Shown one piece after another: positions 18,906 to 27,227 of a stretch of DNA of 64,000 bases. The notes below the pieces were generated by a model. The model was not told the origin of the DNA and did no database searches. It saw only the letters and a program-made list of their open reading frames with translations. This DNA is from JALYRV01 sp040902895 (GTDB taxonomy: Bacteria > Acidobacteriota > Vicinamibacteria > Vicinamibacterales > SCN-69-37). Position 1 is the stretch's first letter; the number at the start of each line of letters is the position of its first letter. The stretch spans positions 1 to 64,000 of the forward strand of contig JBBDWL010000148.1 in the NCBI GenBank assembly GCA_040902895.1, given 5' to 3'. The translations under genes and the position numbers were made by a program.

Positions 18906-19592
18906 ATGAGTTCCCGCGCCATGCTGCCTTCCCAGACCGTCGAGAACTACCTCAAGTCGATTTACCTCGCCGAGGCGGCGCTGACCGGCGACCGCGCGCT
19001 CGTGCCCATGGGACAGCTCGCATCGGCCCTCGGCGTCACACCCGGCACGGCGACGACGATGGTGAAGGCGCTGGCCGATTCGGGTCTGGCGCATTACGAG
19101 CCGTATGTCGGGGTCAGGCTTACGTCGGCCGGCGAAAAACTGGCGAGCATGGTCTTGCGGCGGCACCGTTTGATCGAGCTGTTTCTGGTGCAGGTGCTTG
19201 GCATGAGCTGGGCCGAGGTGCATGACGAGGCCGAACATCTCGAGCACGCGGTATCCGACCGGCTGATCGAGCGCATCGACGAAATGCTCGGACGGCCGAC
19301 CGTCGACCCGCACGGCGATCCGATTCCGACCGCCGAAGGGCATGTCGAGCCGAGCGCGGCCAGCGATCTGCTCTCCTGCCCGGTCGGTGTGACGATGCGC
19401 GTCACGCGCGTGATCGATCAGGACCCGAAGTTTCTGCACTTCGTCGAGGCCAGCGCCCTCAAGCCGGGCGAGGAGGTCACGGTCGATGCGCGCGACGGCA
19501 TCGCCGACCGCGTAAGCCTGCGCTATGCCGACGGGCGCATGACGACCGTCGGCACGCGCGCGGCGGCCAAGATCCTGGTCACACCGGCATAA
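18906..19592 (+). CDS. DtxR/MntR-family metal-dependent repressor
   Basis: A 228-residue iron- or manganese-dependent regulator: N-terminal winged helix (QTVENYLKSIYLAEAAL to VGVRLTSAGEKLA), dimer and metal-binding domain (HRLIELFLVQVLGMSWAEVHDEAEHLEHAVSD with the usual E/H ligands), and a C-terminal FeoA/SH3-like domain (about 150-228). The start is unsure: GTG 18894, ATG 18906 or ATG 18921 are in frame; 18921 gives the commonest N-terminus. It is divergent from ubiE. A strong palindrome lies 37 bases after its stop, before the porin gene, and is a good candidate operator. Confidence 0.88.
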   Translation: MSSRAMLPSQTVENYLKSIYLAEAALTGDRALVPMGQLASALGVTPGTATTMVKALADSGLAHYEPYVGVRLTSAGEKLASMVLRRHRLIELFLVQVLGMSWAEVHDEAEHLEHAVSDRLIERIDEMLGRPTVDPHGDPIPTAEGHVEPSAASDLLSCPVGVTMRVTRVIDQDPKFLHFVEASALKPGEEVTVDARDGIADRVSLRYADGRMTTVGTRAAAKILVTPA

Positions 19593-19629
19593 CCATCCTT
19601 CCCTTGACTTTCGGTCAGGCCCGCCGTAA

Positions 19630-19654
19630 ATTTTGACTCGTCAAAATAACGAGT
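19630..19654 (+). promoter_or_regulatory. Candidate DtxR-family operator before the porin operon
   Basis: ATTTTGACTCGTCAAAAT (19630-19647) is a palindrome with perfect 8-base arms around TC. A second pair, ACTCGT (19636-19641) and ACGAGT (19649-19654), overlaps it and ends at the porin ATG. A regulator bound here would block transcription or initiation. DtxR-type regulators use such 16-20 base palindromes; the assignment is by adjacency. Confidence 0.55.
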
Positions 19655-20797
19655 ATGGCTCCCCCAACCGCGCTCCAACGCGTTGCTTTCGGTTCGATAG
19701 CGGTCGCTGCGCTCTTCTGGCCTCACCTGGCGGTCGCACAGGCCCAGTCGGAGCCGCCGCCTCCACAGATGATTTCCGGCTACATGGACTTCCACTTGAA
19801 CAAACCGGCGGACCAGCCGGGCGTTCTCGACTTCCACCGGTTCGTCCTGCTCTTCAGTCACCGGTTCACCGAGCGAATCCGGTTCGTCGGCGAGCTGGAA
19901 CTCGAGCACGCGTTCGTGGAGGGTCTCGAAGAGGCGGGCGAGCTGGAGCTCGAACAGGCGTATCTCGACTTTCTGTTGAAGCGGAGTTTCAATGTCCGCG
20001 CGGGCATGCTGCTCGTGCCGATCGGCATCATCAACGAGCGCCACGAGCCGCCTGTCTACAACGGCGTCGAACGTCCCTTCGTCGACACGGTGATCGTCCC
20101 ATCCACATGGTTTGAAGTTGGCGCCGGCGTGCACGGCGAGATCGGGACCGGCTGGCGCTATCGCGCCTACGCGCTCGCGCCACTGAACGCCCTCGACTTC
20201 GACGCGGAAGAAGGGATTCGGGGCGGCCGGCAGAAAGGCTCGCAGGCTGACGTGCGAAATGTTGCGTACACGGGCCGCCTCGAGTACGTCGGCATCCGCG
20301 GTCTGCAGCTGGGTCTCAGCGGCTGGCGAGGGGAGTCCAGTTTCGCGGTGCCGCGGCTCGACACAACCGTGGGCATCGTCGAAGGCGACGTGCGCCACCG
20401 CATAGGACGCCTCGAGACGCGCGCGCAGTATGCGCATGTCTTCATCAGCGACACGGCGAATCTGAACGACTCCATCTCGCGATCCACGGGCGTCTCACCG
20501 AACGTCGCACGTCAGCTTCGCGGATGGTATGCGGAAGCCGCGTACCGAATCTGGAATGCCGGTGCGCCTCGAGATCTCGTAGCCTTCGTCCGCTATGAAA
20601 ACTTCGACACGCAGTTCCGGATGCCGGAAGGCCACCTGCCGCTCAAAGAGTTCGATCGCGAGGCCTGGATTGCGGGGCTGACCTACTATCCAGACCCCGA
20701 CGTGGCCGTGAAGATCGACTTCGTGCAGACCAACAACGAAAGCGGATTCGTGCGGCTGCCCCGCACGCTCAACGTCGGACTGGGATGGTGGTTCTAA
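19655..20797 (+). CDS. Outer-membrane porin-like beta-barrel protein
   Basis: A 380-residue exported protein: signal peptide to about residue 30 (cleavage after VAQA), then a barrel-like protein of alternating strands ending in aromatic F (LNVGLGWWF), the usual outer-membrane C-terminus. It resembles phosphate-selective/OprP-type porins in outline (ISGYMDFHLNKP, FHRFVLLFSHRFTERIRF). First gene of a three-gene unit with the CuA cupredoxin and the di-heme protein, all periplasmic or outer membrane, behind a DtxR-type palindrome. The cargo might be metal- or redox-related; this is inference from neighbours. Confidence 0.75.
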   Translation: MAPPTALQRVAFGSIAVAALFWPHLAVAQAQSEPPPPQMISGYMDFHLNKPADQPGVLDFHRFVLLFSHRFTERIRFVGELELEHAFVEGLEEAGELELEQAYLDFLLKRSFNVRAGMLLVPIGIINERHEPPVYNGVERPFVDTVIVPSTWFEVGAGVHGEIGTGWRYRAYALAPLNALDFDAEEGIRGGRQKGSQADVRNVAYTGRLEYVGIRGLQLGLSGWRGESSFAVPRLDTTVGIVEGDVRHRIGRLETRAQYAHVFISDTANLNDSISRSTGVSPNVARQLRGWYAEAAYRIWNAGAPRDLVAFVRYENFDTQFRMPEGHLPLKEFDREAWIAGLTYYPDPDVAVKIDFVQTNNESGFVRLPRTLNVGLGWWF

Positions 20798-20799
20798 AG

Positions 20800-21180
20800 A
20801 TGATGCCCATCGCAACTGCGCGGGCCATTCGCGCGGGCGCGCTTGCCGCGGCGCTGTGCTTCACGGCGGCCGGATCGGCGCAGACGCAGAAACCAATTGA
20901 GATTCAGGCGGAGCGCTTCACGTTTACGCCGTCGAAAGTCACGCTCACGCTCGGCGAAGAAGTCCAGTTCCGGCTCACGAGCGAAGACACCGCGCACGGC
21001 TTCCGGGTTCTCGATACCGACATCAACGTCGTGATCCCCAAGCGCGGCAAGGGAGAGATCCTGGTGCGCTTCAAGCCCGAGAAGGCAGGACGGTATGTCT
21101 TCGAGTGCAGCCGCATGTGCGGCGCCGGCCACAATTTCATGCGTGGCGAGCTCGAGGTCAAGGAACGGAGACAGCCATGA
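20800..21180 (+). CDS. Exported cupredoxin with a CuA site (cytochrome oxidase subunit II-like domain)
   Basis: A 126-residue periplasmic cupredoxin with signal peptide (to about residue 28). Copper ligands are H66 in TAHGFRV, then C103, C107, H111 and M114 in CSRMCGAGHNFM, the full CuA pattern C-x3-C-x3-H-x2-M of cytochrome oxidase subunit II. It lacks the transmembrane hairpin and oxidase partner, so it would be a soluble CuA electron carrier rather than an oxidase subunit. The frame can start at 20785 inside the porin end; ATG 20800 is preferred. Its stop overlaps the di-heme gene in ATGA, so CuA protein and haem protein are probably made together and may exchange electrons. Confidence 0.85.
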   Translation: MMPIATARAIRAGALAAALCFTAAGSAQTQKPIEIQAERFTFTPSKVTLTLGEEVQFRLTSEDTAHGFRVLDTDINVVIPKRGKGEILVRFKPEKAGRYVFECSRMCGAGHNFMRGELEVKERRQP

Positions 21181-22376
21181 CACCGGCACGCCGCGCGGTT
21201 CGACATCTGGCCTGGCTTCTTCCGGTCGTAATCTTCGCGGTGGCTTTCGCGACACGTGCGCAGGAGCGCCCTGCGGGCGCCGGCGGTCCGCTCGTCGGAC
21301 TGACTCCGCGCGAGTTCTCGGAGTTCCGCATGGGTCTCGACGACTTCCTCGAAGTCGAAACGGCCGAAGAGGGTCTCGGTCCGGCGTTCAACGGCACCAG
21401 CTGCGCGGTCTGTCACAACATTCCGGCGATTGGAGGCGGCGGCCTGATTCTGGAAGTGCGTGCGGGATATCGCGACGAGACGGGCGCCTTCAAGACCTTC
21501 GATCCGACCGGCGAGACGCTCATGCATCTCTTCTCGACGCCGTCGCACGGCTGCCAGCCGGGCATTCCCGACCAGGCCACGGTGATCGCGAGACGCGCGC
21601 CCATCCCGCTGTTCGGCGCCGGACTCGTCGAAGCGATTTCCGATGAGACGATCATTGCGTTGGAAGACCCACTCGACCGCGACGGCGACGGTGTCAGCGG
21701 GCGTGCCGCCATCATCACCGACGTCGACACCGGAGACCGGCGCGTCGGCAGGTTCGGCTGGAAGGCGCAGCACGCCACGCTCATCACCTTCGGCGCCGAT
21801 GCGTACAGGAATGAGATGGGCATCACGAACGATCTCTTCCCGATTGAGGTGGCGTTCGGCATCAGCCCCGAGCGGATCAAGCTGTGCGATCCCTTTCCCG
21901 ATCCCGAAGACCGTCTCGACCCCGGGACCCGCCGGCGCGGCATCGACAACTTCGCTTCGTTCATGAAGTTTCTGGCCCCGCTCCCGCGCGCCGAAGCGAG
22001 CGACGGGGCGTTCGAGGGCGAGCGTATCTTCCACGAGATAGGGTGCGCGACGTGCCACGTGCCGACGCTGATGACCGGCGTCAGCGCAAGCCGCGTGTTC
22101 GACCGAAAGCAGGTGCCGCTGTTCTCTGACCTGCTCCTGCACGACATCGGCACGGGCGACGGCATCCCGCAAGGCGCGGCCACCGAGCACGAGATCCGCA
22201 CGCCGGCACTGTGGGGGCTGCGCTTCAGGCGCCCGCTGCTGCACGATGGCAGCGCCACGACCATTGACGAGGCGATCGCGCGGCACGCGAACGAAGCCGG
22301 CCGGGCGCAGCGGCTGTTCGCGAGGCTCGATCCCGCGAGCCGAGCGGCGTTAGTTGCGTTCCTGAAATCTCTCTAG
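21177..22376 (+). CDS. Di-heme c-type protein (DUF1111, di-haem oxidoreductase family)
   Basis: A 399-residue exported protein with two CxxCH haem c sites: C76-x2-C79-H80 in SCAVCHN and C290-x2-C293-H294 in CATCHVP. The order, the RTPALWGLR segment and SATTIDEAI near the end fit the DUF1111 di-haem family, distantly like MauG/cytochrome c peroxidase. A signal segment occupies about 8-28. GGAG six bases before the ATG, which overlaps the cupredoxin stop, supports the start. A partner of the CuA protein in a periplasmic redox chain is likely; substrate unknown. Confidence 0.85.
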   Translation: MTPARRAVRHLAWLLPVVIFAVAFATRAQERPAGAGGPLVGLTPREFSEFRMGLDDFLEVETAEEGLGPAFNGTSCAVCHNIPAIGGGGLILEVRAGYRDETGAFKTFDPTGETLMHLFSTPSHGCQPGIPDQATVIARRAPIPLFGAGLVEAISDETIIALEDPLDRDGDGVSGRAAIITDVDTGDRRVGRFGWKAQHATLITFGADAYRNEMGITNDLFPIEVAFGISPERIKLCDPFPDPEDRLDPGTRRRGIDNFASFMKFLAPLPRAEASDGAFEGERIFHEIGCATCHVPTLMTGVSASRVFDRKQVPLFSDLLLHDIGTGDGIPQGAATEHEIRTPALWGLRFRRPLLHDGSATTIDEAIARHANEAGRAQRLFARLDPASRAALVAFLKSL

Positions 22377-22434
22377 TGCCCGCTATCGAATCACGACCAC
22401 CAACGAGCACCCCGTAGCGAGAGGCCAGCAGGAA

Positions 22435-22857
22435 TCATGATCCTGGCCGTGATTCGCCCCGATATTCGGCGATAGACGTCGGCGTTTCCCAGACGCGGAC
22501 GGCCACGACGTCGATGTTTTCCTCGCGCGCCTTGTCAAAAATCAGTCGCGCGATCCGTTCGACCGTGGGATTGCTTTCAAGAATGTAAACAGGCTCCCCC
22601 AGCTGCTGCAGCGGCGCGACGAGCGGATCGTCATGGCGAAGAATCATCTTGTGATCGAGCTCCCGATCGATCCACCCTTTGACAATCCGTTTGATGTCGG
22701 CGAAGTCGGCCACCATGTTCCGGCGATCGAGGCTGTCGGTGCGCACGTCGACTTCCACGAGGGCGTTGTGGCCGTGCGGATGCTTGCAGACGCCGTCGTA
22801 GTCGAGCAGGCGGTGTCCGTAGCAGAAATCGATGCGCTTGGTAACGAGATACATCAT
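22435..22857 (-). CDS. queD: 6-carboxy-tetrahydropterin synthase QueD
   Basis: A 140-residue QueD/PTPS-family enzyme, which turns dihydroneopterin triphosphate into 6-carboxy-tetrahydropterin in the queuosine/7-deazaguanine pathway. Zinc ligands H15, H28 and H30, catalytic C24 in GVCKHPHGH, and the VRVWETPTSIAEY strand are seen. Two ATG codons stand in tandem (22857 and 22854); TAGGAT (22866-22861, minus) ends six bases before the second, which may be the true leaderless start. Divergent from queC with 14 bases between. queE and queF are not in the window. Confidence 0.92.
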   Translation of the reverse strand: MMYLVTKRIDFCYGHRLLDYDGVCKHPHGHNALVEVDVRTDSLDRRNMVADFADIKRIVKGWIDRELDHKMILRHDDPLVAPLQQLGEPVYILESNPTVERIARLIFDKAREENIDVVAVRVWETPTSIAEYRGESRPGS

Positions 22858-22871
22858 CAGATCCTAACCGA

Positions 22872-23567
22872 ATGACGCTCGTCCTTCTTTCCGGCGGTCT
22901 CGACAGCGCGGTGCTGCTCTCCTATGTCGGCCAGACCGAACCCGTCACGCCCGTGCACGTGCGGTGCGGCTATGCGTGGGAGCATGCCGAGGCGCATTGC
23001 ATCAGCCGGCTGATGCGCTCGGCGCTGGCGCCCCGCATCAAGCCGCTTCAGACGATCAGCTTCGACATGCGCGACATGCTGCCTGAGGGGCACTGGGCGC
23101 TCACCGGCATCGCGCCGGCGTACCACACCGACGACGAAGACGTGTATCTGGATGGACGCAACATCCTGCTGCTCTCGAAAGCGGCGGTGCTCGCGTCGAA
23201 GCTCAAGATCAAGAAGATCGCGATCGGACTGCTGAAGGGAAATCCCTTTCCTGATGCGACGTCCATGTTTCTGTCGACGATGGGGCGGGCGCTGACGCTG
23301 GGGCTGGCGCACGACATCCAGATTCAGACGCCGTTCGCCACCTGGTCAAAAGCGGATGTGGTGCGCGAGGCGAAGCGCGTGGGCCTGCCGCTGGATCTCA
23401 CGATTTCGTGCATGGCGCCGATCGGGGGCCGGCATTGCGGGGTCTGCAGCAAGTGCCGCGAGCGGCACAACGGATTCGTCGACGCGCTCATCCACGATCC
23501 CACCGACTATGCGAGCCGCGAGTTCGTGGACAAGGCCGGTCCGTCAGGAGGATCGAAGCCGAATTGA
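22872..23567 (+). CDS. queC: 7-cyano-7-deazaguanine synthase QueC
   Basis: A 231-residue ATP-dependent QueC, which converts carboxy-deazaguanine and ammonia into preQ0, precursor of queuosine in tRNA (or of 7-deazaguanine in DNA). PP-loop SGGLDS at 7-12; four zinc cysteines C180, C189, C192 and C195 in SCMAPIGGRHCGVCSKC. It pairs head to head with queD. The N-terminus is short, starting directly at the PP-loop strand, as in some QueC. An orphan DndB-like DGQHR gene lies 16 kb away, but no 7-deazaguanine DNA modification genes (dpdA) are seen, so a tRNA role is the simple reading. Confidence 0.92.
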   Translation: MTLVLLSGGLDSAVLLSYVGQTEPVTPVHVRCGYAWEHAEAHCISRLMRSALAPRIKPLQTISFDMRDMLPEGHWALTGIAPAYHTDDEDVYLDGRNILLLSKAAVLASKLKIKKIAIGLLKGNPFPDATSMFLSTMGRALTLGLAHDIQIQTPFATWSKADVVREAKRVGLPLDLTISCMAPIGGRHCGVCSKCRERHNGFVDALIHDPTDYASREFVDKAGPSGGSKPN

Positions 23568-23582
23568 GCCGTCGCCGGCCGC

Positions 23583-24875
23583 TTATTGTTCCGAGAACAC
23601 CATCACGCCGCCCAGCCAGGTCTGCCGCACTCTGAAGTTGGCGTCGAGCACCGCGAGGTCGGCCTTGCTGCCGGGCGCGATGACGCCGAGTCCCTGCAGG
23701 CCCAGTTCCCGCGCCGGCGTGGTCGCGCACATCAGGGCCGCGTCGACGAGCGAGGCCCCGGCCGTGCTCGCCAGCGCGGCAAACACCCGATCCATCGTCA
23801 GCACGGTTCCCGCGACCGTGCCGTCGTCGAGCAGCGCCGTGTCGGCAACGGTGATTGGGTATCCGCCGAGAGTGGCTTTGGCGCCGCGCGGCAGGCCCGA
23901 GCCGGCGGTGCCGTCGGTGATGGCCATGATGCGATTCGCGCCTTTGGCGGCAATCGCGATGCGGAGCGCAGCCGGATGCACATGCACGCCGTCGCAGATC
24001 AGCTCCGCGGCAATCTCATCGCTCGCCAGGACGGCGCCGGCGAGTCCCGGTTCGCGATGCGACATCGTCCGCATGCGATTGAACAGATGCGTCGCATGCC
24101 GCGCGCCAGCTTCGATGGCGGCGATCGCCTGGTCGTACGTGGCGCCCGAATGTCCGAGCGAGACACGAATCCCCGCCTGACTCAACGCGCGCACGAGATC
24201 GAGCCCACCCTCGAGCTCAGATGCGAGAGTGACTATGCCTACGTCGGCTCGGTGGGCCCCGATCGTCGCAAGCAGATCGCCCGCAGTGTAACTATTCGCA
24301 TCGACTTGGGCGACCGGTCGAAGGACAGGTGTCGCGCGCGACTCGGGCGAGACCTGTCCCCGTCCAAGCCGCGACGAATCACCAGGCCGTGACAGCAACA
24401 CCGCACGCGCATCGGCTGGAGGTTGACGAAGACACGCCAGCGGCTGCGCGCCTCTGTAATCGGCGGCGATGAAATTACTTTCCAAATGCGCGGGCAGCAC
24501 GCGCGCGCCGGTGACGTGACCGCCGGTGCGAATGCCCGCGATGTCCTCGAACAGCGAGGCCAGCGCCGTGGGTGAGCACGCGACCGTCGTCGGACAGAAC
24601 GCGGTCACGCCCCATCGCGGCAGCAACTCGGCGATCGCGCGCACCGCGCCGGGACCGTCGAGCACGTCGAGTCCTGACACGCCATGCACGTGCACGTCGA
24701 TGAAGCCCGGCACGATCAGGTAGCCGCCGAGCGCCACGTGCAGCGCGTTGCCGCCGGCATCTGGCGCCCGCGCGCCCGGCTCGATGGCCACGATGGTGTC
24801 GTCGTCGATGACGATCGTCGCCGGACTCAGCACGCGATCCGAGAGGACGACGTCGGCGCCCGACAGGACGATCAT
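23583..24875 (-). CDS. nagA: N-acetylglucosamine-6-phosphate deacetylase NagA
   Basis: A 430-residue amidohydrolase that deacetylates GlcNAc-6-phosphate in amino sugar and wall recycling. Metal and substrate residues: HVH 62-64, E132 in HLESNF, H242 in LGHSGA, H263 in THLFN, and the ITDG aspartate. The ATG at 24875 shares a base with the stop of the upstream gene (TGATG). Residues about 151-195 (QPPADARAV to VDANSY) are an Arg/Ser/Pro-rich stretch longer than the loop normally between GAQ..CLR and DLLATI, and its DNA holds an inverted repeat; it looks like an in-frame repeat insertion. Catalytic residues are untouched. Confidence 0.87.
   Translation of the reverse strand: MIVLSGADVVLSDRVLSPATIVIDDDTIVAIEPGARAPDAGGNALHVALGGYLIVPGFIDVHVHGVSGLDVLDGPGAVRAIAELLPRWGVTAFCPTTVACSPTALASLFEDIAGIRTGGHVTGARVLPAHLESNFIAADYRGAQPLACLRQPPADARAVLLSRPGDSSRLGRGQVSPESRATPVLRPVAQVDANSYTAGDLLATIGAHRADVGIVTLASELEGGLDLVRALSQAGIRVSLGHSGATYDQAIAAIEAGARHATHLFNRMRTMSHREPGLAGAVLASDEIAAELICDGVHVHPAALRIAIAAKGANRIMAITDGTAGSGLPRGAKATLGGYPITVADTALLDDGTVAGTVLTMDRVFAALASTAGASLVDAALMCATTPARELGLQGLGVIAPGSKADLAVLDANFRVRQTWLGGVMVFSEQ
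24323..24359. repeat. Inverted repeat inside nagA
   Basis: GGACAGGT (24323-24330) and ACCTGTCC (24352-24359) flank 21 bases; GACTYGGGCGA is also repeated directly at 24303 and 24340. They encode the extra loop of NagA. A REP-like origin is inferred. Confidence 0.45.
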
Positions 24876-25300
24876 CAGAGGGTGGCGCCCGCATGCCAGT
24901 CGACTTTGCGTCCGGCCAGGGGCGCCGGCGGCGGAGCCCCCGCGCCGGCCGCGCGAAACAACTCGCGATCGAGACGCGCGAGCAGCAGCAACAACTCGGG
25001 CTCGCCAGGCGCGCTGCACACCACCACGCCGCCGCTCAGGCCCGTGGGAAACCTTTTCTCGTCGAGGAAGTCGCGGTCGAGCGTGATGAGCGTTCGCGCC
25101 TGCTCGCGCGCGCGTGAAAAGTGCTCCCGATCCGAGGCACGCCGCAGATCGTCATGTTCGAGCACGAAGAGCACGTCCCACCCGAGCGTGGCGCGCATGG
25201 CCGCGACGATGCCGCGGGGGAGATTGGCGTCGGCGTAGATGCGCGGCGCGTCGGACAGGCGGGAGGCCACCGGCAGCAGCTCCGACGCCAGAGAACCCAT
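24875..25300 (-). CDS. DUF5615-type PIN-like protein
   Basis: A 141-residue protein resembling DUF5615/Mut7-C PIN-like nuclease domains: IYADANLPRGIVAAMR near the N-terminus, LEHDDLRRASDREHFSRAREQARTLIT in the middle, TLDRDFLD, then GVVVCSAPGEPELL. Acidic residues D24, D50/D51 and D75/D77/D80 could form the metal site. Such proteins are often toxins of small toxin-antitoxin pairs, but no antitoxin (DUF433) is adjacent. The C-terminus adds an Ala/Pro-rich tail. The ATG at 25300 is 7 bases after TAATCT on the minus strand; the stop overlaps the nagA start. Confidence 0.7.
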   Translation of the reverse strand: MGSLASELLPVASRLSDAPRIYADANLPRGIVAAMRATLGWDVLFVLEHDDLRRASDREHFSRAREQARTLITLDRDFLDEKRFPTGLSGGVVVCSAPGEPELLLLLARLDRELFRAAGAGAPPPAPLAGRKVDWHAGATL

Positions 25301-25307
25301 GGCGCGT

Positions 25308-25317
25308 AGATTATCAT
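25308..25317. promoter_or_regulatory. Bidirectional -10 region between divergent leaderless genes
   Basis: AGATTATCAT reads as TATCAT on the plus strand (25312-25317, seven bases before the ATG at 25325) and as TAATCT on the minus strand (25313-25308, seven bases before the ATG at 25300). The two start codons are only 24 bases apart. Confidence 0.45.
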
Positions 25318-25324
25318 CTGCGCT

Positions 25325-25768
25325 ATGCAGACCGTGCCTGATGCGACGACACCCGCCCTGACCGAATCGAACGTCCCGGCCATCATCATCACCATCGCCA
25401 TCGTGCTGGTGGCGCTGTTCGTCTTCGCCATCTGGCGGAAAGGCCGGAAGCTGCCGGGCGAGCACGTTTTCAGAGCGAGCCGATGGAGCCGCGGCAACCG
25501 CCTGTTTCCGACGCAGGTGGCCATCACGCCGCAAAGCGTGTCGCACTACACGCCCGAGTGGGTCGGCCGCAAGGAGCACTCGATCCACATGGCGCACGTC
25601 GCGTCGGTGCACATCGACACCAACCTGATGTTCTCGGACGTGGTGATCGAAAGCTCGGGCGGCACCAGCACGGTGACGTGCCACGGCCACACCAAGGCAG
25701 ACGCCGCGCGCATCAAAGAGATCATCGAGCGCTATCAGTCGGCGTATTACCGATCGAGCAATGAATGA
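25325..25768 (+). CDS. Membrane-anchored hypothetical protein (PH-like domain)
   Basis: A 147-residue protein with one transmembrane helix at about 18-38 (VPAIIITIAIVLVALFVFAI) and a cytoplasmic, strand-rich domain (about 55-145) that resembles bacterial PH-like domains: TQVAITPQSVSHYTPEWVGRKEHSI and DVVIESSGGTSTVTCHGHTKADAARIKEII. The family is not certain. It overlaps the next gene, a sigma54 activator, by 8 bases, so the two are co-translated; a sensing or anchoring role for that regulator is possible but unproved. Confidence 0.68.
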   Translation: MQTVPDATTPALTESNVPAIIITIAIVLVALFVFAIWRKGRKLPGEHVFRASRWSRGNRLFPTQVAITPQSVSHYTPEWVGRKEHSIHMAHVASVHIDTNLMFSDVVIESSGGTSTVTCHGHTKADAARIKEIIERYQSAYYRSSNE

Positions 25769-27029
25769 GAGCGGCGGTGCGGCGCGGTTCGCGACGCTGG
25801 TGCAGTCTCCGCTGCGCGCGTCGCTGCTCCGCTTTCTGCGCGCCCATCCGCGCGAAAGCTTCGATGTCGACACGCTGATGCAGGCGTTCGGCCGCATGCG
25901 GCTCGACGTCGAGAACTGCCTCAAGGAGCTCGAGTCATACGGAGTGGCGGCGCGCGGCGGCCGCCGGCGCAATCGCTATCGCTACACGATCCCCCCCGAC
26001 GCCGGCACAGAGACCCTGGTCGATGCCTTCGCCGCGCGGCAGGCGGTGCCCTCGCAGGAAGAACAGTCCGACGCCGCGAGCCGCTTCCGCGAAATGATCG
26101 GCCGCGACGAGAAGATGCTGATCGTCTTCGAGTGGATCCGCACGGCGGCCAAGGCCGACATCGCCGTGCTGATCCTCGGGCCGACAGGATCGGGCAAGGA
26201 AGTCGTCGCGCACATGATCCACGAGCTCAGCGCGCGGCGCCGGCAGCGCTTTCAGGCGCTCAATTGTGCAGCCCTGCCCGAAGGCCTTGCCGAAGCGGAG
26301 ATCTTCGGGCACGAGAAGGGCGCGTTCACCGGCGCGATCGAACAGAAGCCGGGCAAGCTGGAGCTGGCCGACCAAGGATCGCTGTTTCTCGATGAGATCA
26401 GCGAGCTCGCCATCCGCGTGCAGGGCAAGCTGCTGCGCGCGATCGAGCAGCAGCGATTCGAGCGGCTCGGCGGCGAGCGGCCAGTCGACGTTGACTTCAG
26501 GCTGATCTCGGCGACGAACCGGCCAATCGAGCAGATGGTGCGCGACGGCGTCTTTCGCGAGGACCTCTACTATCGCGTCAACGCCTTCTCGATCCGCCTG
26601 CCGTCGCTGCGCGAGCGCGCGATCGATATTCCAATCCTGGCCGGGAGATTCCTGGCGCAGCAGGCGATCGCGCGCGGCCTCGCGCCCGACGCGAGAACAT
26701 TCAGCCCCGAGGCGCTGGCCATGCTGTCGGCCTACGCATGGCCCGGAAACATCCGCGAGCTGCAGAGCACGATTGCCAGGGCGCTGCTGTCGTCGGCGAA
26801 TCCCGTAATCGGCACGAAGGACCTTGCGTTCCTCGGCGATGCGCGCGGCAGTGCCGATCGTGGAACGGGGGTGCGCCCGCAGCCGACGCTGGCGCAGGCC
26901 GAGCGCGCGCACATTCTGGCGGTGCTCGAATCAACGGCCTGGAACAAGCGCCGGGCCGCACAAGTGCTCGATGTCAGCCGCGCAACGCTCTATCGCAAGA
27001 TCGACGATTACGGTTTGGAACGGAGCTGA
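25761..27029 (+). CDS. Sigma54-dependent activator with winged-helix N-terminus
   Basis: A 422-residue bacterial enhancer-binding protein. Residues 8-80 form a winged-helix-like domain (SPLRASLLRFLRAHPRESF, ENCLKELESYGVAARGG, RRRNRYRYTI) in place of a receiver or GAF domain. The AAA+ domain (about 108-345) has Walker A GPTGSGKE (140-147), the intact GAFTGA loop (187-192) that contacts sigma54, and Walker B GSLFLDE (206-212). A Fis-type helix-turn-helix ends it (NKRRAAQVLDVSRATLYRKI). It should open RNA polymerase-sigma54 promoters in response to a signal read by the N-terminal domain or the membrane partner upstream. Target genes are unknown. Confidence 0.9.
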   Translation: MNESGGAARFATLVQSPLRASLLRFLRAHPRESFDVDTLMQAFGRMRLDVENCLKELESYGVAARGGRRRNRYRYTIPPDAGTETLVDAFAARQAVPSQEEQSDAASRFREMIGRDEKMLIVFEWIRTAAKADIAVLILGPTGSGKEVVAHMIHELSARRRQRFQALNCAALPEGLAEAEIFGHEKGAFTGAIEQKPGKLELADQGSLFLDEISELAIRVQGKLLRAIEQQRFERLGGERPVDVDFRLISATNRPIEQMVRDGVFREDLYYRVNAFSIRLPSLRERAIDIPILAGRFLAQQAIARGLAPDARTFSPEALAMLSAYAWPGNIRELQSTIARALLSSANPVIGTKDLAFLGDARGSADRGTGVRPQPTLAQAERAHILAVLESTAWNKRRAAQVLDVSRATLYRKIDDYGLERS

Positions 27030-27227
27030 GCCGCCGAAGTGTAATCGGGTGTCCCATTCTGAAACACAAGAGCCCTGATTTGCCCGGTCATGGCGCGCCA
27101 TTTTGTCCTCTCAAAACCTACTGAACAGGCTGATTCTAAAGGACTTTTACGATTTCGCACGCGGGTTCGTCGGGGCCGGGCAGCAATCTTGCCATTGCAC
27201 GTTTGCCGAAGTTCGATTCTGAAAGCC
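27030..27227. other. Intergenic stretch before the HD-GYP/GGDEF gene
   Basis: 198 bases without a convincing gene, though the downstream frame stays open to 27090. It holds the perfect palindrome ATGGCGCGCCAT at 27090-27101. I looked for a -24/-12 sigma54 promoter, given the upstream activator, and found none that fits. Confidence 0.4.

Noticed and set aside
27030..27227. Sigma54 (-24/-12) promoter before the HD-GYP/GGDEF gene
   Set aside because: TTGCCAT and TTGCAC stretches are present but spacing between GG and GC elements is wrong on both strands.
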